From an uncultured Collinsella sp. (GTDB taxonomy: Bacteria; Actinomycetota; Coriobacteriia; Coriobacteriales; Coriobacteriaceae): 64,000 nt of DNA. The DNA lies in contig CABRHS010000003.1 of assembly GCA_902470815.1 (NCBI GenBank), positions 67,463-131,462 of the forward strand, written 5' to 3'. Below are positions 8,501-15,729 of this stretch, piece after piece. The notes under the pieces were generated by a model, which had not been told where the DNA came from, searched no databases, and saw only the letters and a list, made by a program, of their open reading frames with translations. A program made the translations under genes and the position numbers. Every line of letters begins with the position of its first letter. The stretch's first letter is position 1.

Positions 8501-11500
8501 GTGAAAACGCCGGACGGCAAGCCCGCCGAGGAGTATGTCGACTACACCTATCTTGACGGAAAACTTACGATCCTTTCCAGCAACGACATGGTGATCGAGG
8601 GCGTCGATCCTGCCGGATCCCCAACCGCCGATCGCATCCGCGTCAAGCTTGCCTCCGAGGATGAGACCGCGCACCTGACTTTGCGTGATATTCACATCGC
8701 AAGCAAGCAAGAGCCCTCTATTGAGCTGGAGCAGGGCGGTTGCGACGTGATGCTCGAAGGATCCAATGGTATCGCCGCCCAGGGCTGCGAGGTGTTCCTC
8801 AGCCATGGTCGCCCCGTGACCTTCGACGGTGAGGGCTCCCTCACGGTTTTGGGAGGTTATGACAACTCTTACCCTTGGGGCTCCGGAAACGGCGTGCTGG
8901 TTGGCGGTGGGGCGTCTGAGAGCGCGAACATCACCTTCCTTGGAGGCAACTTTGAGTTCGGCAACGACAATTCCTATTACGGCAGGGATGTAGAGGCCTA
9001 CGTTGGATCCGGCAAAACGCCAAGCATTGATGTCCGGGGCGGCAGCTTCAAGATCATCGGTGCGGACAAGCGTCTGTTCGGTACGCGCAACGGCCACGAT
9101 GGCGTGTCTATCACGGGCGGTGCGTACGCCAAGGGTTCGACCGTGGACCATATGGTTTACGGCATGCCGATCGTCATGGGCTATCACGTCGTCGAGGCTA
9201 AAGTTGACGCCGAGGCATGGTATCGCGTGGAGCGGGCGCCCCTCGATTTGGTAATCGAGGGCGAGGATCTCGAGTTCGGCTCCGACTGGGTCTTGGATGT
9301 CAAGCACAACCAGGTCATTCTTAAGACGGTCAAGCCCGTCCGCATCTCCATGGCCGATGAGCTCGGTAACCCGTCTACCGACAAGATCACGCCCGGTTAC
9401 ACCACCACGCGCCTGGTGTCCGACCCTGGTGCGGGACAGGTCGCGTCGGTCACGCTCGACGGCGTGAAGATCGAGGGCGATACGGAGGGCGCTCCTGCCG
9501 TCGAAATCGCTTCGGGCGATATGAATCTCGAGCTTGCTGCGGGCAGCGTGAACAAGCTGCGCGGCGGAGACAATATGGCCGCGCTGCAAACCGGCGGGCA
9601 TGCGATCACCATCACGAGTGATGCCCAGGACCCTGGCGAGCTCAAGGCAAAGGGCGGGGTGTACTCGCCGGCGATTGGCGCGGGCTACAACGGTCGCGGT
9701 GCGGCCAGCCTCACGGTCCAGGGTGGGCGTGTCATTGCTATCGACGGCGAGCGCGGCGCGGCGCTGGGCGCTGGATACCAGGCGACAGATCCTGTTGCAG
9801 TAACGATTGACGGGGGCATGTTCGACCTGCGCGCTTCGGGGGGAACGTCGTATATCGGCGCCGGTGATAAGTCCAGCTCTCAGGTTGAGGTGCGGCTAAA
9901 CGGTGGCATGTATGCCGACGCGGACGCCTCGTTCAGCACGGGTGCGGACGACCCGGGTATGGTGTACGGCTTGGTTCCTGCTGCGGGCACCGCGGTGGTT
10001 CCTACGGATGACGCCGCATTCCCGGCAAAGGTCCTGCCTGTTGGAGACAGCACGTTGGTGCCACTGGCGAGTGAGGTCGCATATGACGGGCTTGAACTTG
10101 ACCTTGCAGACTTCGTTCGGATTCCGGCGGGGACCGATAGCGATGCAGTGACGGTCGAGTGGCAAACCGCCGATGGCGAGCCGCTCGAAAAGGCCCCGAG
10201 CGCCGCGGGCGTGTACAAGCTCAAGATTTCCATCGCCGAGCATGAGTGCGGCGGGGTCTTCTTCCGTCCCAGCGAGCTGGTTGTGGATGTGACGGTCGCA
10301 CCGCGTGTGGTGGGCCTTGCGTGGTCGGGCTTGACCCAAGTGGTGGGCGATGCCGTTGAGGTTGCCGTGACGCTCGACGGCGTTGTTCCCGGAGACGATG
10401 TGCGTGCTGTGCTTGAGGGCGATCGCGTTGACACCGTCGGTACCTATACCGCGCGTGTGACGGGGCTTGCCGGTGACGATGCAGCGAACTATGCCATTGC
10501 CGATGACGCTCCGCGCGAGCGTGCTTATACGGTTTCCCAGTCCGGATCCGTCGTGACTGCCGATGCCGACCGCGAGGATGGCTCGTACGAATATGGCGAT
10601 GCTATCAAGATTGAGGGTGCGGTTGCCGCGACGGGCAAGCCCGTGGCGGATGCCGGCGAGGGCGGTTCCGATGTGGAGGGCGATGGCGGGAATGCCGAGA
10701 ACGGCGATGACGGCTCTGCCGCTGCATCGGGCGCGCCCGCTGCGGCCGAGGGCGATGTCGATGCCCCTACGTCTCCGCGTGTTGAACTGGCGGATGCTCC
10801 CGTCGAGCTCCGCTTTGGGGATCGCGTGCTGGGAACGTCCCAGCTTGCTGTGGATGGCTCCTTTGCGTTTGAGATTTCGAGCGTCGATGCCGGGTTGCCG
10901 CTGGGTGCGCCGGCAGTGCTCGATGTACTCTACGCCGGCAACGCCGATGTGTATGAGGGCGCCGCGCAGGTGATCGTGACGGTCGATCGCCGTGAAATCG
11001 TCGCAGGCATGTTCGCACCTATTGAGGGTGTGATGTACAGCGGTTCTGCCCATGAGCCGCAGCTCGAGATTGTCGATGGTCTCTTGACGAAGGACGATAT
11101 TGCAGTTTCCTACAAAAAGAACCTGCATGCTGGTACGGCGAAGGCGGTCGTGACGGGTATGGGAAACTTTGCGGGTACGGTCGAGCTTCCTTTCGAGATT
11201 GAAAAGGCTGAGCTCTCGTATGCCGTTGAGCCGAAGTGGGTAAGCGTTGGCGATAAGCTCGACGTGGTGAAGGCGCCCGCCGTTGCCACGGGCGTGAACG
11301 GCGAGACGTTTACGGGCACGTTGACCTGGGATGTTAGCGATGACTACTCGTTTGCCGGAAACGATGGCGATACCGTGATTTTGGGATGGACGTTCACACT
11401 TGACGAGACGGCCGACGACTACGAGTCTTCGGTGTTGAAGGGCACGGCGGAGTTTACCGTCAAGGTTGAGCCCGGCGGCGGCGAGGGCGGCAACCAAGGT

Positions 11501-11788
11501 GGCGGCGGCAACCAGGGCGACGGTAACGGTGGTGACGAGAGCGGCAACGACCAGAGTGGCCAGGGTGACGAGGGCAACGGTAACGATGGCGGCCAGGGTG
11601 ACGAGGCCAACGGTAGCGACCGGGGTGACGGCGGCTCGAACGCCCAGAGTGGCCCCAAGGGTTCCTCGTGCAGCGTGCTGCCCGGTACGGGCGACGCGTC
11701 GCCCGCGCTCGCGGTTGGCGCCGTTTGCGTGGGGATCGTGGTGCTCGCCGTGGCCACCGCTATGCGTCGGTGTGCTCAGTACAAGTGA
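5540..11788 (+). CDS. Giant sortase-anchored surface protein with five beta-helix-like modules
   Basis: I prefer GTG 5540, with GAGAGG upstream, over ATG 5522, which has no ribosome site; this gives 2,082 residues. A long signal peptide (hydrophobic WMAVLVGVLIALTA, then AHAAS) is followed by five modules of about 220-275 residues. They are rich in short turns such as GGDGGAGIGGG and ISGGSV, which suggests parallel beta-helices. After about residue 1500 come Ig-like domains of the MBG/YDG kind, then a Gly/Asn/Asp-rich wall-spanning linker. The protein ends with LPGTGD (L at about residue 2047), a hydrophobic helix and RRCAQYK, which is a sortase signal. The likely role is adhesion or glycan binding at the cell surface. 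The upstream LytTR regulator probably controls it. Confidence 0.85.
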   Translation: MKPMHRPGFVAQNYRAGGSSCPAVSAPQGACVVARWMAVLVGVLIALTASPAPAHAASYTTPGGLTVESPQGDRCWDYSEDERILFITADAAGQNPHIKVSGTTSTERIVIMLQGIGQVVDITFRDLHIDASSLSGAAVQWRGGRNSLHDSVSMIRLTLEGKSSLVSPSGYAGFQKDVYHSYKESLLHNWNPGSNILTKPEVGSTDPWLHILGNGTLEATGGDGGAGIGGGEGCRALQIAIGSSDGSSNPTVVATGGNGAAGIGGGRGAYWEGIDESKFGPKTQGTQLYFYSGTVTATGGTYAAGIGGGQYGRGENIWISGGEIKAVNGGDNGNAGAAIGAGAEAGAHNIFVTGGTVHAVAQAHGGFTGGAFQPAYPFGDGSWCNLHFLNDPLLSISGGSVDLSGSWGHTTTTPDGTKHTGVWLDNSRFKNARVEISGGSFGGDYGQPGRTGIGKVYGFTPVADHIVLHNEDPATSERFPWKVEKGMNEFVATGSQTYADGVLTTTGGAATISMRPGVHEAVYDRVVLSGNDTQVTLSGLTITRPSDATGEAGVPVLVAKGGSTTQITLTGINTLKASGEAAGLQLNGTISRNPKIEIDGDGSLEVRGSGGGAGIGGSKGSECGTIQIDGGNIAAYSDGGAAIGSGAGKDTAGDRIILNGGRYADANATLGPVGVGKVYGHSPNANKKPPLSVARNTDPATKGEYPFEIVQSASVGSSLVVYGSGVVQGTDWELEGAELHIKSGKPMTVAMAPDAQMSGIRIVVDEGIKDGAKLTLFDLDLNMRVREAAATEANGGSAIVMHSPATISLSGANEIATGVGGAAIANRSNQLIINGDGSLEAQVRGGAAAIGGDVEHPNGEFITIASGTITVSARGENACAIGAGTDGEPVYWPGDAQEIAITGGRINVIAYGADSPIGGWPAPGAKGPVVTITGGYFADVDAVPGGHEAGVVYDVPMQKGSRLIKTRDEDLAEKYPFEVIPDARAFAVKTPDGKPAEEYVDYTYLDGKLTILSSNDMVIEGVDPAGSPTADRIRVKLASEDETAHLTLRDIHIASKQEPSIELEQGGCDVMLEGSNGIAAQGCEVFLSHGRPVTFDGEGSLTVLGGYDNSYPWGSGNGVLVGGGASESANITFLGGNFEFGNDNSYYGRDVEAYVGSGKTPSIDVRGGSFKIIGADKRLFGTRNGHDGVSITGGAYAKGSTVDHMVYGMPIVMGYHVVEAKVDAEAWYRVERAPLDLVIEGEDLEFGSDWVLDVKHNQVILKTVKPVRISMADELGNPSTDKITPGYTTTRLVSDPGAGQVASVTLDGVKIEGDTEGAPAVEIASGDMNLELAAGSVNKLRGGDNMAALQTGGHAITITSDAQDPGELKAKGGVYSPAIGAGYNGRGAASLTVQGGRVIAIDGERGAALGAGYQATDPVAVTIDGGMFDLRASGGTSYIGAGDKSSSQVEVRLNGGMYADADASFSTGADDPGMVYGLVPAAGTAVVPTDDAAFPAKVLPVGDSTLVPLASEVAYDGLELDLADFVRIPAGTDSDAVTVEWQTADGEPLEKAPSAAGVYKLKISIAEHECGGVFFRPSELVVDVTVAPRVVGLAWSGLTQVVGDAVEVAVTLDGVVPGDDVRAVLEGDRVDTVGTYTARVTGLAGDDAANYAIADDAPRERAYTVSQSGSVVTADADREDGSYEYGDAIKIEGAVAATGKPVADAGEGGSDVEGDGGNAENGDDGSAAASGAPAAAEGDVDAPTSPRVELADAPVELRFGDRVLGTSQLAVDGSFAFEISSVDAGLPLGAPAVLDVLYAGNADVYEGAAQVIVTVDRREIVAGMFAPIEGVMYSGSAHEPQLEIVDGLLTKDDIAVSYKKNLHAGTAKAVVTGMGNFAGTVELPFEIEKAELSYAVEPKWVSVGDKLDVVKAPAVATGVNGETFTGTLTWDVSDDYSFAGNDGDTVILGWTFTLDETADDYESSVLKGTAEFTVKVEPGGGEGGNQGGGGNQGDGNGGDESGNDQSGQGDEGNGNDGGQGDEANGSDRGDGGSNAQSGPKGSSCSVLPGTGDASPALAVGAVCVGIVVLAVATAMRRCAQYK
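5900..10060 (+). repeat. Five tandem diverged modules inside the surface protein
   Basis: Each module ends with a GG-x-Y/F-ADA-like segment and a VYG or VYD motif, usually followed by DPAT or a similar acidic segment and YPF/FPW-x-V. The VYG-like motifs fall near bases 6905, 7570, 8392, 9158 and 9964. Spacing is therefore about 665, 822, 766 and 806 bp. The modules are diverged at DNA level and were recognised from the protein pattern. Confidence 0.7.
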
Positions 11789-12059
11789 CACGCGAGGCGC
11801 GCGGGAGCCAACTATTCAGTGAACGGTTGTGATAACGCGTATTTCTACGCACTTCTATCAGCAAAAACGGCCGTTTGGCGGTATCCGGCGCCGCTGAGGC
11901 CGCCCTTGACGGCCTGAGCGTCAAAGAGTAAGAGGGCCCGTTCAAGAGGGAGTGACGCTGCCCGTTCGACGGGCCCACCACGCGTCAAGGGGCCATCGGG
12001 CCTGAACGAAGTTCAGGCCGGGGACTTGAGTCCCTGGCCTGGGGCCCCTTGGGGTCCTG
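11789..12059. other. Hairpin-rich intergenic region between convergent genes
   Basis: No gene is visible. Several inverted repeats lie close together: GAGGCCG/CGGCCT near 11896-11916, GGGCCCGT with ACGGGCCC (11934-11941 and 11969-11976), and GGCCTGAAC-GAA-GTTCAGGCC near 11998-12019. None has a long T run. They probably serve termination and messenger stability for the surface protein gene and the convergent acyltransferase gene. Confidence 0.4.
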
Positions 12060-14006
12060 TCATTCGGTGGCAATCGGGCCGAGCCGGGGTGTGCAGGCCT
12101 GCTTGAGGCCGTCGAGGGCGTGCTGGGCCGCGAGAAGGCGCGGGTCGCCCCCATCCTCGGGGTGCAGCGGGAGGAACATGCGGACCTGATGGTCTATGAG
12201 ACCGATGTACTCCTCGGCACCGGCGTCGGAGAGATGGATTCCGTCGCCATCGAACAGTTCGCCGCGGTCAGCGCTCTCGCCATACCAATCCACGAGCCGG
12301 ATGTTCCCGTATCGGCCCGCGGCGTCGGCGAGCACCTGGTTGTTCGGCTCGCACCAGGGCCGCGCGGCTCGGTTGTTCACAAAGACGACGATGCGCCCCT
12401 TGCCGGCGAGCGACATCAGCTCGTCGACGTCCTGGCTTGAGAACGGGCCGTTAGTGCCCAGGGCGAAGACGGCCACGCGTCCCGCCTGCCCCTGCTCCAC
12501 AAGACCGCGGTAGATCTCGATGCCGGCGGTGAACTGGCGATTCATGGCGGCGTCGATGTGGCCGCGGGGGAATGTCCGCATGAAGGCGTCCACGGCGCGA
12601 AGCGACACGGAATCGCCGATCATCGTTATGTCGAACGCGCCCTCGGGCATGTCGGCGGTATCGGCGTGCCCATCTTGAGCGGGTTCGCCGCCCTGGAGAA
12701 GGGCTGAGCCCTCTTCGCTGAGAGCGGATGTCGGGGGGACGAGCGCGATGCCGCCCAACGCGACCAGGCAGGTCGCTCCGGCGAGCGTCAGGGGAACGGC
12801 GTGCCTTTTGGCCCATGAGGGGATGGAGTCGCGATCGTCGCGAAGGCGCCGCGCCACCGCGCCGAACGCGCCGCGCCGGAACGGCGTCTCTATGAAGCGA
12901 TAGCTGGCCTCTGAGACGGCGATGACCACGGCGACCTGCAGCGCGTATATCCACCAGGGCTTCGAGCTGACGTCGCTTGCGGGGTTCATGAGGAGCAGGA
13001 GCGGATAGTGCCATAGGTAGATGCCATAGGAGCGCTGGCCCAGCCAGACGAGCGGCTTCCAGGCGAACAGCCTGCCCACAATGCCCCGTCCGCTCGCGCA
13101 TGCGCAGACGAGCATGAGGGAGAACAGGGAGGCGAGCAGGATGCCGCCGCGGTAGGGGAACGCGCTGTAGCCGTTGGTGAAGGCCATGAGGGCGAGCGTG
13201 CCCGCAAGCCCCGCGATGCCCAGGAGATCGACGAGCTGGATTTTCATGACGGGTGCGTGCTCATCCCGCGTGCTCCGGGCGTCCTCGGCGAGGCCGCGCA
13301 GGGCGCCTCGGATGGCGTTGGCGATCTCGGTCCGCGGCGCGATCGCGAGCCAGGCGCCGAGCAGGAGGGAGAACGCGCGCGTGTCGGTTCCGTAATACAC
13401 GCGGCTTGGATCGACGGCGGGGTTGTAGAGCAGGGCCATTTCGAGTGCCGAGAGGGCGGCAAGGGCGAGCGTGGCGCGGCCGATGCGCTTACGCGGCACG
13501 CCGTTGCGGAGCGCGATCATGAGAGCGACGGGCCACACAAGGTAGAACTGCATCTCGATCGCCAGGGACCAGAAGTGCGTGAGGGGGGAGGGGTCGCCCA
13601 CCGCGTTGAAGTACGACTGCTGATTGAAGATCTGCCACCAGTTGTTGACGAACAGCATGGAGGGGAGGATGTCCGGCCTCATCTTGGTGAGCATCACGTG
13701 GTTGAACCCCGTGCACAGCGCGGCCGTGACCACCACCACGACGACGATCGCGGGAACGAGGCGCTTGAGCCTGCGCCGCCAAAAGCCCTTGAGGTCGATG
13801 CGGCCCGAGCCGTCGAACTCGACGATCAGCAGATGGGTGATCAAAAAGCCCGACAGGACGAAGAACACCGTGACGCCCTGCATGCCGCCGGGGGCGAGCG
13901 AGGGGTTGAGGTGGTAGAGGATGACGGCGGCGACGGCGAGTGCGCGGATGCCGTCGAGCGCGGGGATATAGCGGCCGCGAGGTCGCGTGTCAGCTGAAGC
14001 GATCAA
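12060..14006 (-). CDS. OatA-like membrane O-acyltransferase with C-terminal SGNH domain
   Basis: The likely start is TTG 14006 with AGAGG seven bases upstream, giving 648 residues. A GTG at 14066 would add 20 residues but has no ribosome site. The N-terminal 380 residues or so are an acyltransferase-3 domain (RYIPALDGIRALAV, WSLAIEMQFYLVWP) with about ten membrane helices. The C-terminal extracytoplasmic part is an SGNH hydrolase: GDSVSLRA carries the Ser and DGIHLSDAG carries the Asp and His. This two-part design is that of OatA, which O-acetylates peptidoglycan MurNAc and gives lysozyme resistance. Acetylation of another surface polymer is also possible. The gene converges on the surface protein gene. 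Confidence 0.85.
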   Translation of the reverse strand: MIASADTRPRGRYIPALDGIRALAVAAVILYHLNPSLAPGGMQGVTVFFVLSGFLITHLLIVEFDGSGRIDLKGFWRRRLKRLVPAIVVVVVVTAALCTGFNHVMLTKMRPDILPSMLFVNNWWQIFNQQSYFNAVGDPSPLTHFWSLAIEMQFYLVWPVALMIALRNGVPRKRIGRATLALAALSALEMALLYNPAVDPSRVYYGTDTRAFSLLLGAWLAIAPRTEIANAIRGALRGLAEDARSTRDEHAPVMKIQLVDLLGIAGLAGTLALMAFTNGYSAFPYRGGILLASLFSLMLVCACASGRGIVGRLFAWKPLVWLGQRSYGIYLWHYPLLLLMNPASDVSSKPWWIYALQVAVVIAVSEASYRFIETPFRRGAFGAVARRLRDDRDSIPSWAKRHAVPLTLAGATCLVALGGIALVPPTSALSEEGSALLQGGEPAQDGHADTADMPEGAFDITMIGDSVSLRAVDAFMRTFPRGHIDAAMNRQFTAGIEIYRGLVEQGQAGRVAVFALGTNGPFSSQDVDELMSLAGKGRIVVFVNNRAARPWCEPNNQVLADAAGRYGNIRLVDWYGESADRGELFDGDGIHLSDAGAEEYIGLIDHQVRMFLPLHPEDGGDPRLLAAQHALDGLKQACTPRLGPIATE

Positions 14007-14110
14007 GGATCTGCCTCTTTCGGTGGTATGGGGATGTGCCGTTAAACGGGATTGTAACGTGCTCACGTGTGTGGCATTTACGCATGCGGTGACTTTTCTG
14101 TAAGTGAGCC

Positions 14111-14154
14111 CAAAAAGAGGACGCCCCGCAGGTATCCGGTACCTGCGGGGCGTC
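14111..14154 (-). terminator. Terminator of lemA
   Basis: The arms GACGCCCCGCAGGTA and TACCTGCGGGGCGTC form a perfect 15-bp stem with a five-base loop. On the minus strand it is followed by CCTCTTTTTGG, so it ends the lemA transcript. Confidence 0.85.
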
Positions 14155-14177
14155 GGGCGGGCGGATGCCGTGGGATG

Positions 14178-14732
14178 TCAGAACTTGACGTCCGGAACGG
14201 AGCGCGCCGCCTCGGCCGCCTCAAAGCCGGTGCGGGGCTTGAACTGGAAGATGCCGGCGAAGATGTTGCCGGGGAACGTCTGGATACCGTTGTTGTAGTT
14301 GAGCACGCAGTCGTTGTAGCTCTGGCGGGCGTAAGAGATCTTGTTCTCGGTGTCGTCGAGCGTCGCCTGGAGCTGGATGAAGTTCGCGTTGGCCTTGAGG
14401 TCGGGGTAGGCCTCGGCGACCATGAGAAGCTGGCGCAGCGCCCCGGTGAGGGCGTTGTCCGCCGCCATCTTCTCGTCGGGGGTGACGGCAGACGTGGCGG
14501 CGGTGCGGGCCGCCGTCACCGCGTCGAGAGTCTCCTTCTCGTGAGCGGCATAGCCCTTGACGGTCTCGACCATGTTGGGGATGAGGTCGTTGCGGCGCTG
14601 CAGCTGCGTGTCGATGTTCTGCCAGGCGTTGTCCACGCGGTTGCGCAGCGTGACCAGGTTGTTGTAGATGCCGGCGATCATCATGGCGATCGCGACGATG
14701 ACGACTATGCCGATGATAAGCGGAAGGCTCAT
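14178..14732 (-). CDS. lemA: LemA family protein
   Basis: The start is ATG 14732 with GGAG nine bases upstream, giving 184 residues. The N-terminal helix LPLIIGIVVIVAIAMMIAGI anchors the protein. It is followed by the LemA motif YNNLVTLRNRVDNAWQNID, then QLQRRNDLIPNMVETVKGYA and a long helical bundle ending in FPGNIFAGIFQFKPRTGFEA. LemA proteins are found in many bacteria; their molecular role is poorly defined. They often sit beside DUF2207 membrane proteins. Here the DUF2207 gene is about 47 kb away at 61932-63902. The gene has its own terminator and no operon partner. Confidence 0.92.
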   Translation of the reverse strand: MSLPLIIGIVVIVAIAMMIAGIYNNLVTLRNRVDNAWQNIDTQLQRRNDLIPNMVETVKGYAAHEKETLDAVTAARTAATSAVTPDEKMAADNALTGALRQLLMVAEAYPDLKANANFIQLQATLDDTENKISYARQSYNDCVLNYNNGIQTFPGNIFAGIFQFKPRTGFEAAEAARSVPDVKF

Positions 14733-14878
14733 GCGTGCTCCATTTCCGCGGAGGCGATCGGGCGCTCCGCTATCGATGCATTCAAGTATACCCGCGTGCG
14801 CCCCGACGGCATCCGTTCGTCCGTCCACCGGTTAGTCGCGCGCATGGCTTGCCATTTCATCATCAAGCATTAGGATAA

Positions 14879-14903
14879 GAGACAAATATCAGATATCTAT
14901 CTC
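14879..14903. promoter_or_regulatory. Weak palindrome before the TetR gene, possible operator
   Basis: AGATATCT (14891-14898) is a perfect 8-bp palindrome inside the loosely symmetric AT-rich stretch GAGACAAATATC...ATCTATCTC. It lies about 60 bp before the TetR-type gene, where autoregulatory operators of this family are common. The symmetry is weak outside the core. Confidence 0.3.
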
Positions 14904-14957
14904 ACTATGCTCATGTGCGCGATAGCGGACATGCGTAGTGCTGAAGGTGTGATCTAC

Positions 14958-15551
14958 ATGGACTTGCGCATCCAAAAAACGTATCGCTCCCTGCTCGCGG
15001 CGTTCACCAAGCTGCTCGAGACGCACCGGTACGAGGACGTTACGGTCGCCATGCTGTGCGATGAGGCCATGATTCGGCGCACGACTTTTTACAAGCACTT
15101 CGCGGACAAGTCCGAGTTCTTCAGCTTCTTCGTCGACAGCCTGCGCATCGAGATCACCAAGTACGGAGAGCGCCAGATAGCGGCATCCAAGAGCGATGAC
15201 GATCTGGAGGGCACCGTCGACGAGGAAGAGGGCCTCGCGATCCTGCGCGCCCTGGTCGATTTCATGCTCGACCACGAGCGCATGGTGGACAACATCTTCG
15301 AGAGCTCGATGAGCGGCATGATGGTGCTCATGATGGCCGACCGGGTCGCCGAGACCCTGCGCGAGCGGTATCGCGGCAAGTACCATGTGGGGAAGGGCGA
15401 CCCTGTCACGCTGGCGGCGTCGTCCGAATTCGTCGCGGGCGGCATCGTGCGCCTGTTCGAGAAGTGGTGGGAGCGCGGCCATGACCCGGAGGGCAAGATA
15501 GAACTCATCACGGTCGCCGAGACCATGGTCGCGCGTGTGCTCAGGTCCTAG
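14958..15551 (+). CDS. TetR/AcrR family transcription regulator
   Basis: The start is ATG 14958 (GAAGG ten bases upstream), giving 197 residues. The N-terminus is a TetR DNA-binding domain: IQKTYRSLLAAFTKLLE, then YEDVTVAMLCDEAMIRRTTFYKHFADKSEFF, where RRTTFYKHF is the recognition helix and following turn. The rest is a helical ligand or dimer domain like that of the DhaS/TetR_C_8 type. The ligand is unknown. The flanking genes (lemA, divergent, and a tRNA) give no clear target, so it may act elsewhere or on itself. Confidence 0.85.
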   Translation: MDLRIQKTYRSLLAAFTKLLETHRYEDVTVAMLCDEAMIRRTTFYKHFADKSEFFSFFVDSLRIEITKYGERQIAASKSDDDLEGTVDEEEGLAILRALVDFMLDHERMVDNIFESSMSGMMVLMMADRVAETLRERYRGKYHVGKGDPVTLAASSEFVAGGIVRLFEKWWERGHDPEGKIELITVAETMVARVLRS

Positions 15552-15554
15552 GGA

Positions 15555-15563
15555 TGGTATGAT
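15555..15563 (+). promoter_or_regulatory. Extended -10 promoter element of tRNA-Ser(UGA)
   Basis: TGG followed by TATGAT (15558-15563) forms an extended -10 element 12 bases before the tRNA. A convincing -35 was not found. Confidence 0.5.
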
Positions 15564-15575
15564 TGTCCAGCATGT

Positions 15576-15665
15576 GGAGAGATGGCAGAGCGGTTGAATG
15601 CGGCGGTCTTGAAAACCGTTAGGCGTTTGCGCGCCTCGGGGGTTCGAATCCCCCTCTCTCCGCCA
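15576..15665 (+). tRNA. tRNA-Ser(UGA), CCA encoded
   Basis: The acceptor arms GGAGAGA and TCTCTCC pair perfectly, followed by discriminator G and an encoded CCA. The anticodon loop CTTGAAA carries TGA at 15610-15612. The T loop GGTTCGAATCC and the long variable arm are typical of serine tRNA. Length is 90 nt. Confidence 0.97.
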
Positions 15666-15729
15666 GTTCAGAAGTTCAGGCGAGTCGTTGGCGCGGCTCG
15701 CCTTTTTCGTCGCGACGGGGGCGGTTGGC

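Noticed and set aside
7688..9601. Long minus-strand open frame inside the surface protein gene, and another at 9896-11791
   Set aside because: Both mirror the repetitive coding strand. They have no ribosome site or recognisable domain.
11461..11660. Short periodic repeats that could suggest a CRISPR array (also 39160-39370)
   Set aside because: They encode Gly/Asn/Asp-rich wall linkers before sorting signals. Repeat and spacer lengths are irregular and in frame.
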